Assembly: GCF_002909235.1 (NCBI RefSeq)
Contig: NZ_PHQQ01000001.1
Location: 310,001-374,000, forward strand
Source: Arenibacter catalasegens
GTDB taxonomy: Bacteria; Bacteroidota; Bacteroidia; Flavobacteriales; Flavobacteriaceae
Direction: 5' to 3'
Length of the DNA: 64,000 bases
Part shown: piece after piece, positions 52,261 to 61,402 of the stretch
How the letters are laid out: each line of letters opens with the position of its first letter
Numbering within the stretch: position 1 is the stretch's first letter
Notes under the pieces: generated by a model
What the model saw: the letters and a program-made list of their open reading frames with translations, nothing else
Databases searched by the model: none
What the model was told of the DNA's origin: nothing
Translations under genes and position numbers: made by a program

Positions 52261-52261
52261 A

Positions 52262-53611
52262 TTACAGGAATAACTTTTCAATTTTAGGAATGGCACTTGG
52301 CAAACAACACACCACTACCCGATCACCCTCTGTAATCCTAAATCCTCCAAGCGCTATAATGCCTTGATTATCACGAATTACACCTCCAATAGTAGCCTCT
52401 CTGGGAAATTCGAGCTCCCTTATAATTTGCCCGTTCACCTGGGAAGTTGGCTTAACAATAAATTCCAAAATCTCTGCATTTAAATTATTCAACCTAGTCA
52501 TTGCAACTATCTCTCCTTTTCGGATATGTCTAAAGATATTATTCGCGGCAAGTAGTTTTTTATTGAGTAAGGTGTCTATACCTATGGAATGTGACAATTG
52601 AAAATAATCCATATTTTCAACTAAAGCGATTGTCTTCTTAACATTCTTGGACTTGGCCACCAAGCAAGACATAATATTTGTTTCCGAATTCCCGGTGACA
52701 GCTACAAAAGCATCCATGGCCTCCAGATTTTCCTCTTCCAGTAATTCTACATTTCGTCCATCACCATTAATGATAAGGGCATTGGGCAGTTCATCTGCCA
52801 AATCAAAAGCCTTTTCCTTATTCTTCTCTATAAGCTTAACATTAAACTTATTTCTGCAAAGATCTCGTGCCGTCTTAAAGCCTACCTTACTCCCTCCGAG
52901 AATCATAACGTTTTTAATTTCCTTCTTCTCTTTTCCCGTGAGTTTATAAAGTTCGTCCAAACCCTCTTTGGCAGTTATAAAATAAACCTGATCATTTTCC
53001 TTGAAAATGGTATCTCCTCTAGGTACAATTGTATATTGAGTACCCATTCTTTGAATAGCAATGGGCATAAAGTGTAGTTCAGGAAATATTTTAGCCGCAT
53101 CTTTTACCATCTTGCCCACAAAAGGTGCAGTCTTAGGCAAGGAAACGCCCACCATTATCAAGAGTCCTTCCTCAAATTCATAGGTGTTGTTAAAAGCAGA
53201 TTGATTTAATAATAGTTGTATTTCGGTAGCGGCCAAAGCCTCTGGTGAAATAAGTTCATCAATGCCTAAATCTGCAAAATTAATTTCCTCTTTATTATGA
53301 ATAAATTCTGCATTGGATATCCTGGCAATTGTTCTTTTGCTTCCCAATTGTTTTGCCAACATGCACAAGGTAATATTGGTAGTCTCGGAGGAGGTTACTC
53401 CAATGACAAGGTCGGATTTATCTACCTGTGCATCCTTTAAAATGGCGATTGAAGTGGCATCACCCCTAAGCACCCTAATATCCAAATGACTATCTGCATA
53501 TGATAAACTATCCTTATTACAGTCTATCAGAGTAATATCTTGAGATTCGTAGGACAATAACTTGGCCAAATGAAAACCTACTTCACCCGCTCCTGCAATA
53601 ATAATTTTCAT
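52262..53611 (-). CDS. trkA: Trk system NAD-binding regulatory subunit TrkA
   Basis: The 449-residue cytoplasmic protein has two RCK units. The first starts MKIIIAGAGEVGFHLAKLLSYE; the second has VMILGGSKVGFKTARDLCRN. Each is followed by a TrkA-C domain, with IVPRGDTIFKENDQVYFI and GGFRITEGDRVVVC as their ends. It binds NAD(H) and gates TrkH. It is the first gene of the trkAH operon. Confidence 0.96.
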   Translation of the reverse strand: MKIIIAGAGEVGFHLAKLLSYESQDITLIDCNKDSLSYADSHLDIRVLRGDATSIAILKDAQVDKSDLVIGVTSSETTNITLCMLAKQLGSKRTIARISNAEFIHNKEEINFADLGIDELISPEALAATEIQLLLNQSAFNNTYEFEEGLLIMVGVSLPKTAPFVGKMVKDAAKIFPELHFMPIAIQRMGTQYTIVPRGDTIFKENDQVYFITAKEGLDELYKLTGKEKKEIKNVMILGGSKVGFKTARDLCRNKFNVKLIEKNKEKAFDLADELPNALIINGDGRNVELLEEENLEAMDAFVAVTGNSETNIMSCLVAKSKNVKKTIALVENMDYFQLSHSIGIDTLLNKKLLAANNIFRHIRKGEIVAMTRLNNLNAEILEFIVKPTSQVNGQIIRELEFPREATIGGVIRDNQGIIALGGFRITEGDRVVVCCLPSAIPKIEKLFL

Positions 53612-53965
53612 CTGTTATATAAATTGTTTTTCATCAACCTAAGTGAACAATAATATGTGGTTGGTCCTGTATGCTCAAGTTATGCACCTTCCGTCCTCTA
53701 CATTCAACTAAAACGGAAACCATATCTATTGTATTTGTATACCAGATTGGGATATAATAATAAATCCATTTTACTAAAAAAGTACAGAAGCTTATTAAGG
53801 CCAATTTCAAATAAAATCTGAATATAAGCGGCACAAAATTACACAATTAAATCGGGTTGTATTCCAAATAGAGAAGTTAAAACAAATGGAGGTCCGTGCT
53901 TATTGTAAAAAATTAGAAGTATAACTTTATGTCTATATAGTATCTTTACCAAAAATTTGATGATT
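53612..53965. other. Intergenic stretch between trkA and the methyltransferase gene
   Basis: 354 bp. The only open frame (minus strand, about 53634-53846) has poor composition. A near-consensus TATCTTTA at 53941-53948 lies close to the next start and may be its -7 box. Confidence 0.4.
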
Positions 53966-54694
53966 ATGGATAAGAAGGTGACCCCTTATAAAGATTCAAC
54001 GCTTGGTAAAAAGGAACAGGTAACTAAAATGTTTGATACCATATCCGGAAATTATGATGGACTGAACAGGGTAATATCTTTTGGAATAGACATTAAGTGG
54101 AGAAAACGGGTAGTGTCCATCGTCTCAGAAAAACATCCCGAAAAAATATTGGACATTGCTACAGGCACGGGGGACTTAGCCATTAATATGACAGAAACTG
54201 GTGCAAAGGAAATTATTGGTTTGGACATCTCGCCTGGCATGTTGGAAGTTGGCAAAAGAAAAATCGTTGAAAAAAAACTGGAAAACATTATTGAACTGAT
54301 AGTAGGCGATAGCGAAAACCTGCCATTTGAGGCCAATTCTTTTGATGCAATAACGGTTGCATTTGGCGTTCGGAATTTTGAAAATCTAGAAAAAGGCTTA
54401 TCGGAGATATATAGGGTCTTAAAACCTGGCGGTTCATTTGTTGTTCTGGAAACATCCATACCCACAAAAACACCCTTTAAACAAGGTTATAAATTTTATA
54501 CTAAATTCATCCTGCCCGGCATTGGTAAATTATTTTCCAAAGACCGTAGTGCTTATACTTATTTATCGGAATCCGCGGCTACTTTCCCCCATGGAATGGC
54601 CTTCAACAATATTTTGAATAAAATTGGGTTTATAGGTATAGATAATAGACCTCAAACTTTTGGGGTTGCCTCAATCTATGTAGCTACAAAGTAA
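53966..54694 (+). CDS. menG: Demethylmenaquinone/ubiquinone methyltransferase
   Basis: The protein is 242 residues from the ATG at 53966; ATG 53960 and TTG 53957 are in frame just upstream, but MDKKVTPYKDS is the usual family start. It has FDTISGNYDGLNRVISFGIDIKWR, the SAM site ILDIATGTGDLAI and FGVRNFENLEKGLSEIYRVLKPGG. It carries out the last C-methylation of menaquinone; UbiE is the same family. The porT gene follows 3 bp after the stop, so the two are one operon. Confidence 0.93.
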   Translation: MDKKVTPYKDSTLGKKEQVTKMFDTISGNYDGLNRVISFGIDIKWRKRVVSIVSEKHPEKILDIATGTGDLAINMTETGAKEIIGLDISPGMLEVGKRKIVEKKLENIIELIVGDSENLPFEANSFDAITVAFGVRNFENLEKGLSEIYRVLKPGGSFVVLETSIPTKTPFKQGYKFYTKFILPGIGKLFSKDRSAYTYLSESAATFPHGMAFNNILNKIGFIGIDNRPQTFGVASIYVATK

Positions 54695-54697
54695 AAT

Positions 54698-55393
54698 ATG
54701 AAAAATATTCTTATTCTTTTTTTGGGTTTTATACTTTTAGGCACCACTTCCCATGCCCAGTTTAATGAAAAACCCGTAATGAACCTTGAAAATGAAGATG
54801 AGCCCTTGCTTAATTGGGGATATTTTTTAGGCTTCAACCAGTATGACTTTAAATTCGAATATAAAGACGATCTGCCCGATGTTTTGGTGGACAAATCCTT
54901 TGGATTTAATGTAGGTCTTATCGGGGAACTACGACTCAACAAATTTTTGGACCTAAGGTTTGAGCCCGGCCTACATTACAATCAAAGAAATTTAGGGTTT
55001 CCTGGTTTTGATAATGAAAGAGATGCTATCCGAGAGGTAAAATCGACCTATATAAACTTTCCCTTGCTCCTAAAAGTTAGCACTAAAAGGTTAGGAAACT
55101 GGAAGCCTTTCCTTATCGGAGGTGGCTCAACATCTATGAACCTAGGGAGTAATGAACAAAGTTTGGACGATAACAGCAGTGCCACTTTTCGAATGAAAAA
55201 AACAACCTATTATTACGAAATGGGTTTCGGGATCGATTTTTACCTAGAATATTTTAAGTTCACTCCATCTATCCGTGGCGTTTTTGCCATTAATGATGAA
55301 CTGATTCGGGATAATGACCCCAATAGCCCGTGGACAGGCAATATTGAGGCTATGATGACCAGGGGCCTGTTTATCAATTTTACCTTTGAGTAA
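54698..55393 (+). CDS. porT: PorT-like outer-membrane protein of type IX secretion
   Basis: The 231-residue protein has a signal peptide (ILILFLGFILLGTTSHAQ) and a predicted eight-stranded beta-barrel: FGFNVGLIGELRLNKFLDLRFEPGLHYNQRNLGF, YINFPLLLKVSTKR, KPFLIGGGSTSMNLG and a final RGLFINFTFE. It is the PorT/SprT type by length and by its place next to the menaquinone methyltransferase. PorT is required for type IX secretion in Porphyromonas and for gliding in Flavobacterium. The general 'porin-family barrel' is a safe fallback if PorT identity fails. Confidence 0.82.
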   Translation: MKNILILFLGFILLGTTSHAQFNEKPVMNLENEDEPLLNWGYFLGFNQYDFKFEYKDDLPDVLVDKSFGFNVGLIGELRLNKFLDLRFEPGLHYNQRNLGFPGFDNERDAIREVKSTYINFPLLLKVSTKRLGNWKPFLIGGGSTSMNLGSNEQSLDDNSSATFRMKKTTYYYEMGFGIDFYLEYFKFTPSIRGVFAINDELIRDNDPNSPWTGNIEAMMTRGLFINFTFE

Positions 55394-55397
55394 AAGA

Positions 55398-56120
55398 CTA
55401 CCCCCTTCTAATTTCATTAACAAGTATAGCTGTTGCCGTTGCCACATTTAAACTTTCTGTTGTTTTAGCGCCAAACTGGGGTATACTTATTTTTTTACTT
55501 ACCAAATCCTCAACCGCTGCTGACACCCCATTGGCTTCATTCCCCATAACCAATATCCCGCTTTTAGGAAACTGCTCATTATATACCTCCTTGCCATCCA
55601 TAAATGCCCCGTATACAAGAACATCTGTCCGTCCAAAAACCTTTTGCAAATCTTCATATACCAAATTTACCCGGCTAATAGAACCCATGGTAGCTTGTAG
55701 GACCTTGGGATTATAACAATCAACGGAATTGGGCGAACAAATTAGGCTTGCAATTCCAAACCAATCGCATAAGCGGATAATAGTACCCATATTTCCGGGA
55801 TCCCTAACATCGTCTAGGGCTATGACCCAGTCAGTAAAGTCTATTTCCTTAGGCGCAGGAATATAAAAAACTCCCAATACCTTATTGGGAGTGGACAATC
55901 CACTCATTTTTTTCAAATCTGCCTCACTTACCAATTCCACAAAATTCCCATTCGTCTCCAGAAGGGAGCTCTCCGTAACATATATTTTATAGACCTTAAG
56001 TTTGGATTGCAAAAGTTCATTTACAGTCTTGATTCCTTCGACCACAAACAACTTATTTTGTGTTCGGTACTTTTTTTGCTGTAAATTTTTTATAAATTTT
56101 ATTTGGCTTTTAACAACCAT
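55398..56120 (-). CDS. SpoU/TrmH-family RNA 2'-O-methyltransferase
   Basis: The 240-residue protein has the N-terminal substrate-binding domain (KNLQQKKYRTQNKLFVVEGIKTVNELL) and the SPOUT catalytic domain. Its three motifs are ALDDVRDPGNMGTIIRLCDWFGI, LVMGNEANGVS and IPQFGAKTTESLNVATATAI. It methylates a ribose in rRNA or tRNA; the target is not evident. It converges on porT, 4 bp apart, and diverges from the tamL gene. Confidence 0.92.
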   Translation of the reverse strand: MVVKSQIKFIKNLQQKKYRTQNKLFVVEGIKTVNELLQSKLKVYKIYVTESSLLETNGNFVELVSEADLKKMSGLSTPNKVLGVFYIPAPKEIDFTDWVIALDDVRDPGNMGTIIRLCDWFGIASLICSPNSVDCYNPKVLQATMGSISRVNLVYEDLQKVFGRTDVLVYGAFMDGKEVYNEQFPKSGILVMGNEANGVSAAVEDLVSKKISIPQFGAKTTESLNVATATAILVNEIRRG

Positions 56121-56130
56121 ACAAATAATG

Positions 56131-56138
56131 TATTTTTG
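56131..56138 (+). promoter_or_regulatory. -7 box (TATTTTTG) before tamL
   Basis: Exact TAnnTTTG match. It lies 6 bp before an in-frame ATG at 56145 and 24 bp before the ATG at 56163, so transcription probably begins between them, which favours the later start. Confidence 0.55.
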
Positions 56139-56162
56139 ACTTCTATGAGGACACGGCCGTGT

Positions 56163-58739
56163 ATGTATTTTAACATTACGAAAATAGGATTATTATTGCT
56201 AGTAATTGCAATAACCTCATGCAATGCCATAAAAAGAGTTGGCGAAGACGAACTCCTATTGACCAAAAATCTTCTTTACGCCGATAGTGTAAAAATTACT
56301 GACGAAGATATTCATAGCCTTATTTTTCAAAAACCGAACAGTACCCTACTGGGATACCCCCTTAGATTAAATCTTTACAATCTTGCCAAGAAAAATCCCG
56401 ATTCTTCCTATCAGGTTTGGTTACACAAAAAAGCAAAAAGGGAGCAGCACCTCGTCAATATCTTATCTAAAAAGCAGGTGGAAAGATTAGGTGAATCCTT
56501 TTTGGTAAAAGGGGCAAGTGTATGGCTCAAAAACATAGGAGAACCCCCGGCAATAATAGATACCACAAAAGCTAGAAGATCACTGCAAAGACTGAATGCC
56601 TTTTATAAAAGCAAAGGGTACTTTAACAACAATACCACCTATGTCATAGATAGTAGCTCTAGAAAACAAAGGGCTATAATGCACTACAGCTTAGATTTGG
56701 GGAATCCATATCTTATAGACTCGGTTACCTCCAAAATTACCTCTTCCGCTCTAGACTCCATTCATAAAGCAAACAAAAGCAATTCGTTTATAAAGCATGG
56801 TCAACAAATAGATTTGGACAATTTTAACAATGAAAGGGAACGATTGACCAATCTTTTTAGAAACACCGGGATACATAACTTTCAAGAGAGCTCCATTTCC
56901 TATGATTTAATTGGTGACACTACCAAACTTGGAAACAATAAACAATTGGATATTCTTTTAAATATTGAAGATTTAAAAACAAGAACTGACAACACCATTT
57001 CTACCTCGGAATACAGGGTACACTCATTTGAAAAAATCAACATATACACCAACTACACCTTTAATAATGGATTGGACAGCCTAAACAAATTAGATTATAA
57101 GGACTTTACAATTTACTATCAAGGTAAGTTGCGCTACAAACCAAAAACACTTACCGACGCCGTTTTTCTCAAAAAAGATAGTATTTATAGAGAAATTGAT
57201 CGTATTAGAACTTATAGACAGATTACTAACCTGAATACCTTTAAATACCCTAATATTGAATTTGTAGAAGATAGTGTGGCGTCTAAATTAACGGCCAATA
57301 TCTATCTTTCTCCTCGACCAAAATACTCCTTAGGTACCGATTTTGACGTAACCCACTCCAATATTCAATTTTTGGGAATTGCCTTCAGCCCATCCCTACA
57401 AGCAAGAAATTTGTTCAAAGGAGCAGAAAACCTCAGCATTTCAGGAAGATTTAACATAGGGGGCTCCAAGGACCCCAATATAGCCGACAACCGTTTTTTT
57501 AACATCCTGGAAGTGGGAGGGGACATCAACCTTAATTTACCCCGAATTTGGTTCCCATTTGTAAAAACATCTAAAATAATCCCAAATTACATGCTTCCCA
57601 AGACCAAATTATCTATGGGAACCAGTTTTCAACAGAACATAGGCTTGGACAAGCAGACTTTTAATTCGGTTTTTGGATATAGTTGGTCGCCAACAGATTT
57701 TATAAAAAACACGGCCGAACTTCTAAATGTTCAATTCGTACGTAATGTAAACCCAAATAGATTTTTTACGGTGTATCAAAACACCTATGAAAATTTAGAT
57801 GATATTGCGGACAATTATGAGACCGAACCAGCTCTTGCCGATTATTATGAGACCGCTGATGGAAGTACGAACCCAAAATTAATTATTCCCGAAGGCACCA
57901 TAGGCTTTACCAATGCCATCCTAAATGGAGAAGTATCTTCCAGTTCTTCAGATTTTGACGACATAAGTAGTATTGAAGAAAGAAGAAAAAGACTTACCGA
58001 AAACAATTTGATATTCGCGAGTAATTACACCTTTAATAAAAACAATAAAAATGGTATTACCGATAACGATTTTTATCAGTTCAGGTTCAAATTAGAAAGT
58101 GCCGGAAACCTATTGTCCGGAATTTCCTATTTAATTCCATTCTATAAAAGTGAGGATGACAAACTTTTGGTTTTTAATGTACCTTATTCCCAATATGTTA
58201 AAACGGAATTCGACTTTATAAAACATTGGAGTACTTCAGGGACCAATGTACTGGCATTCAGAAGTTTTTTCGGCATTGCCATACCTTACGGCAATTCGGA
58301 CAACATCCCTTTTGTCAGAAGTTATTTTGCTGGTGGATCCAACGACAACCGTGCTTGGCTGCCTTATTCCTTAGGGCCTGGGAGAACCGATGATGTAAAT
58401 GATTTTAACGAAGCCAATTTAAAAATAGCGCTTAATTTAGAATATAGATTTCCATTGGTGGGCGATATAAAAGGAGCTCTTTTTGCCGATGCGGGCAATA
58501 TTTGGAACGTCTTCGACAATGTTACAGATGAAAAGGCAAATTTCGAAAACTTAGGCTCCCTCGCAGACATTGCACTAGGCACTGGCCTTGGTCTCCGTTA
58601 CGATTTTACCTATTTCGTTTTTAGACTGGATATGGGATTTAAAACCTACAATCCAGCGGAAGAATCTACTAAAAGATGGTTTAGAGACTATAATCTATCC
58701 AAGGCAGTATTCAACATAGGTATAAATTATCCTTTTTAG
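56163..58739 (+). CDS. tamL: TamL-type BamA/TamA-family outer-membrane lipoprotein
   Basis: The protein is 858 residues from the ATG at 56163. An ATG at 56145 and a TTG at 56103 are in frame, but the later start gives a clean lipoprotein signal with lipobox ITSC (Cys20) and fits the promoter box. POTRA-like domains occupy roughly residues 40-380. The C-terminal half is an Omp85 barrel, with RSYFAGGSNDNRAWLPYSLGPG (conserved RG/RA element), GDIKGALFADAGNIW and a final strand VFNIGINYPF. In Bacteroidota the lipid-anchored TamA homologue is called TamL and works with TamB in outer-membrane biogenesis. No tamB gene follows here. Confidence 0.88.
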   Translation: MYFNITKIGLLLLVIAITSCNAIKRVGEDELLLTKNLLYADSVKITDEDIHSLIFQKPNSTLLGYPLRLNLYNLAKKNPDSSYQVWLHKKAKREQHLVNILSKKQVERLGESFLVKGASVWLKNIGEPPAIIDTTKARRSLQRLNAFYKSKGYFNNNTTYVIDSSSRKQRAIMHYSLDLGNPYLIDSVTSKITSSALDSIHKANKSNSFIKHGQQIDLDNFNNERERLTNLFRNTGIHNFQESSISYDLIGDTTKLGNNKQLDILLNIEDLKTRTDNTISTSEYRVHSFEKINIYTNYTFNNGLDSLNKLDYKDFTIYYQGKLRYKPKTLTDAVFLKKDSIYREIDRIRTYRQITNLNTFKYPNIEFVEDSVASKLTANIYLSPRPKYSLGTDFDVTHSNIQFLGIAFSPSLQARNLFKGAENLSISGRFNIGGSKDPNIADNRFFNILEVGGDINLNLPRIWFPFVKTSKIIPNYMLPKTKLSMGTSFQQNIGLDKQTFNSVFGYSWSPTDFIKNTAELLNVQFVRNVNPNRFFTVYQNTYENLDDIADNYETEPALADYYETADGSTNPKLIIPEGTIGFTNAILNGEVSSSSSDFDDISSIEERRKRLTENNLIFASNYTFNKNNKNGITDNDFYQFRFKLESAGNLLSGISYLIPFYKSEDDKLLVFNVPYSQYVKTEFDFIKHWSTSGTNVLAFRSFFGIAIPYGNSDNIPFVRSYFAGGSNDNRAWLPYSLGPGRTDDVNDFNEANLKIALNLEYRFPLVGDIKGALFADAGNIWNVFDNVTDEKANFENLGSLADIALGTGLGLRYDFTYFVFRLDMGFKTYNPAEESTKRWFRDYNLSKAVFNIGINYPF

Positions 58740-58754
58740 AGCTGAATATTTTAT

Positions 58755-58762
58755 TACTTTTG
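58755..58762 (+). promoter_or_regulatory. -7 box (TACTTTTG) of fba
   Basis: Exact TAnnTTTG match 36 bp before the ATG. Confidence 0.6.
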
Positions 58763-58798
58763 TCCCATCTTTTTAATTAATTACACTAAAATAAGATT

Positions 58799-59866
58799 AT
58801 GTCACACAATATTAAACCAGGAGTTGCTACCGGAGATGAAGTACAGAAAATTTTCAACTATGCGAAAGAAAAAGGTTTTGCCCTTCCTGCTGTTAATGTT
58901 ATAGGATCAGACACTATAAATGGAGTTTTAGAAACTGCTGCCAGTTTAAATGCTCCTGTAATAATACAGTTCTCGAATGGAGGAGCCCAATTCAATGCTG
59001 GCAAAGGATTGTCCAATGAAGGTCAGCAGGCCGCCATTTTGGGTGCCGTTGCCGGAGCAAAACACGTTCACCAATTGGCCGAGGCCTATGGTGCCACTGT
59101 AATATTGCACACAGACCATTGTGCAAAAAAATTATTACCATGGATCGACGGATTGTTGGATGCAAGTGAAAAGCACTTTAAAGAAACTGGAAAACCGTTA
59201 TACAGTTCACATATGATCGACCTATCGGAGGAACCGATTGAGGAGAACATTGAAATTTGTAAAACATATCTTGCCAGAATGAGCAAGATGGGGATGACAC
59301 TAGAAATAGAATTAGGCATCACTGGAGGTGAAGAAGATGGCGTGGACAATTCAGATGTTGACGATTCCAAATTATATACCCAACCAGAGGAGGTTGCCTA
59401 TGCCTATGAAGAGCTTTCCAAGATAAGCCCTAGGTTCACCATTGCAGCCGCTTTCGGAAACGTACACGGCGTATATAAGCCAGGAAACGTAAAATTGACC
59501 CCGAAAATTTTAAAAAATTCCCAGGAATTCATCACTAAAAAATACGGTGTAGAAAATAACCATATCGATTTCGTTTTCCACGGTGGTTCAGGTTCAACTG
59601 TTGAAGAAATACGTGAAGGCATTAGTTATGGTGTCATTAAAATGAATATAGATACGGACCTACAATATGCCTTCTTGGAAGGGATCAGGGACTATGTTCA
59701 AGGAAAAAAAGATTATTTACAATCTCAGATCGGCAATCCAAATGGTGCCGATGAACCAAACAAAAAGTATTATGACCCACGTGTTTGGTTAAGAGAAGGT
59801 GAAAAAACTTTTGTTACACGTCTAAAAAAGGCCTTTGAAGACCTTAATAACGTGAATACCCTATAA
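58799..59866 (+). CDS. fbaA: Class II fructose-bisphosphate aldolase
   Basis: The 355-residue zinc aldolase has FALPAVNVIGSDTINGVLE, the catalytic/zinc residues in VILHTDHCAKKLLPW and the GITGGEEDGVDNSDVDDS loop. Later come AAFGNVHGVY, DFVFHGGSGSTVEEI and KMNIDTDLQYAF. It is the class IIA (E. coli Fba-like) form. It splits fructose 1,6-bisphosphate in glycolysis and makes it in gluconeogenesis. accD follows 24 bp later and is probably in the same transcript. Confidence 0.96.
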   Translation: MSHNIKPGVATGDEVQKIFNYAKEKGFALPAVNVIGSDTINGVLETAASLNAPVIIQFSNGGAQFNAGKGLSNEGQQAAILGAVAGAKHVHQLAEAYGATVILHTDHCAKKLLPWIDGLLDASEKHFKETGKPLYSSHMIDLSEEPIEENIEICKTYLARMSKMGMTLEIELGITGGEEDGVDNSDVDDSKLYTQPEEVAYAYEELSKISPRFTIAAAFGNVHGVYKPGNVKLTPKILKNSQEFITKKYGVENNHIDFVFHGGSGSTVEEIREGISYGVIKMNIDTDLQYAFLEGIRDYVQGKKDYLQSQIGNPNGADEPNKKYYDPRVWLREGEKTFVTRLKKAFEDLNNVNTL

Positions 59867-59890
59867 TCCCCCAACCCAAAAAGAAAGTTT

Positions 59891-60751
59891 ATGTCGTCTT
59901 GGTTCAAAAGAAAGGAAAAAGGAATACAAACTGCCACCGATCAGAAAAAGGATACCCCAAGGGGCCTTTGGTACAAATCGCCTACAGGTAAAATTGTAGA
60001 ATCCGATGAGTTGGCTAAGAACTTTTATGTTAGCCCTGAGGATGATTACCATGTACGCATTGGTAGTAAGGAATATTTTGAAATTCTTTTCGACAACAAC
60101 AAGTTCACAGAGTTGGATGCCAAGTTATCTTCCAAGGATCCCTTAAAATTCGAGGATACCAAAAAGTATGCCGACCGTTTAAAAGCTGCCGAAGCTAAAA
60201 CGGGACTTAAGGATGCGGTTAGAACTGCGGTAGGCAAATCTTTAGGTAAGGATTTAGTCATTGCTTGTATGGATTTCAGCTTTATTGGTGGTTCTATGGG
60301 TAGTGTGGTAGGAGAGAAAATTGCACGGGGAATAGACTATGCTATAAAAAAGAAAATACCCTTTGTAATGATTTCCAAATCCGGTGGAGCACGTATGATG
60401 GAAGCTGCATTATCGCTAATGCAATTGGCCAAAACATCGGCTAAATTGGCTCAGCTTGCGGATGCAGGCCTCCCCTATATCTCACTCTGTACGGATCCTA
60501 CTACTGGCGGAACAACTGCTTCCTATGCCATGCTTGGGGATATCAATATCTCCGAACCTGGAGCACTGATCGGTTTTGCCGGTCCACGTGTTGTTAAGGA
60601 AGCTACCGGCAAGGAATTGCCAGAAGGCTTTCAGACGGCCGAATTTCTTCAGGAACATGGATTTTTAGATTTTATAGTCCATCGAAGGGATCTTAAAAAG
60701 AAAATCAATCTTTATATAGATTTAATAGAGAACAATCCTGTTAGAGGATAA
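59891..60751 (+). CDS. accD: Acetyl-CoA carboxylase carboxyltransferase beta subunit, zinc ribbon lost
   Basis: The 286-residue protein aligns along its length with Acc[57 protein letters not shown] and [17 protein letters not shown]. The enzyme transfers carboxyl from biotin to acetyl-CoA in fatty-acid synthesis. The four zinc-ribbon cysteines of typical AccD are absent: the region reads [12 protein letters not shown] and [13 protein letters not shown], so the expected Cys positions are Ser30, Gly33, Ser48 and Asp51. The ribbon shape may persist without metal. A hairpin terminator follows. Confidence 0.94.
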   Translation: MSSWFKRKEKGIQTATDQKKDTPRGLWYKSPTGKIVESDELAKNFYVSPEDDYHVRIGSKEYFEILFDNNKFTELDAKLSSKDPLKFEDTKKYADRLKAAEAKTGLKDAVRTAVGKSLGKDLVIACMDFSFIGGSMGSVVGEKIARGIDYAIKKKIPFVMISKSGGARMMEAALSLMQLAKTSAKLAQLADAGLPYISLCTDPTTGGTTASYAMLGDINISEPGALIGFAGPRVVKEATGKELPEGFQTAEFLQEHGFLDFIVHRRDLKKKINLYIDLIENNPVRG

Positions 60752-60760
60752 GGATAAAAG

Positions 60761-60788
60761 GCCCTGATATTATATTCAGGGCTTTTTT
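60761..60788 (+). terminator. Terminator after accD
   Basis: Stem GCCCTGA / TCAGGGC with an 8-base loop and six T, 10 bp past the stop. Confidence 0.85.
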
Positions 60789-60842
60789 ATTTAATGGCTG
60801 CCAAAAAATACTATGATTCCTCAAGGTTTCTAAAAAAAAGTC

Positions 60843-60850
60843 TATCTTTG
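60843..60850 (+). promoter_or_regulatory. -7 box (TATCTTTG) of rpsO
   Basis: Exact TAnnTTTG match 53 bp before the ATG. Confidence 0.6.
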
Positions 60851-60903
60851 CGCCCTGATTGAAAATCAATCATGTACATAAAAATCATTAAAATAATATT
60901 GGA

Positions 60904-61173
60904 ATGTATTTAACGAAAGAAGTTAAAGCCGAAATTTTTAAGAAACACGGTGGTGAGGCTAAAAACACAGGGTCTTCTGAAGGTCAGATTGCACTATTTA
61001 CTCACAGAATTAACCACTTAACCGAACATTTAAAAAGAAACCGCAAGGATTTCAACACAGAACGTTCTTTGGTAAAGTTAGTAGGTAAAAGAAGATCACT
61101 TCTAGATTATTTAATTAAGACTGATATTGTAAGATATCGTGAGATAATTAAAGAATTAGGAATTAGAAAATAA
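60904..61173 (+). CDS. rpsO: 30S ribosomal protein S15
   Basis: The 89-residue protein has the S15 pattern: NTGSSEGQIALFTHRINHLTEHLKRNRKDF, then LVKLVGKRRSLLDYL and a final YREIIKELGIRK. It binds the central domain of 16S rRNA early in 30S assembly. It has its own promoter box and a strong terminator, so pnp behind it is transcribed mainly from another promoter; the rpsO-pnp order is widely conserved. Confidence 0.97.
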   Translation: MYLTKEVKAEIFKKHGGEAKNTGSSEGQIALFTHRINHLTEHLKRNRKDFNTERSLVKLVGKRRSLLDYLIKTDIVRYREIIKELGIRK

Positions 61174-61178
61174 TTTAT

Positions 61179-61212
61179 AAAAAGGGGAAAGTTAAAACTT
61201 TCCCCTTTTTTA
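61179..61212 (+). terminator. Terminator after rpsO
   Basis: Stem AAAAGGGGAAAGTT / AACTTTCCCCTTTT with a two-base loop, 6 bp past the stop. Confidence 0.92.
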
Positions 61213-61368
61213 CAATACCAGTATTACTGTTTATTGTAATATTGTAAAGTCCCAAAGGGTTACCAATGGGCAAAAACAAAAAGCTTGCACATAGTTTTTC
61301 ATTGGTCAACAACACACAACTACAACACAACAACGTCGTCTATTGAAGACGAAAGACCATTGTTTAAC

Positions 61369-61390
61369 AAACCTGTAATGACACAGGTTT
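61369..61390 (+). promoter_or_regulatory. Hairpin in the pnp leader
   Basis: Perfect 8-bp stem AAACCTGT / ACAGGTTT with a 6-base loop, ending 12 bases before the pnp ATG. A weaker CGTCT/AGACG stem lies 20 bp upstream. In E. coli pnp is autoregulated through a leader stem-loop; this could be the counterpart. Confidence 0.45.
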
Positions 61391-61402
61391 TAATTCGTAT
61401 TT

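Noticed and set aside
53634-53846. Minus-strand frame of 70 codons upstream of trkA
   Set aside because: Composition is unlike a protein and it lies in the trkA promoter region.
61301-61310. Second FadR-type operator (TTGGTCAAC) in the pnp leader
   Set aside because: Only the left half matches; the right half reads AACAAC, so the palindrome is broken.
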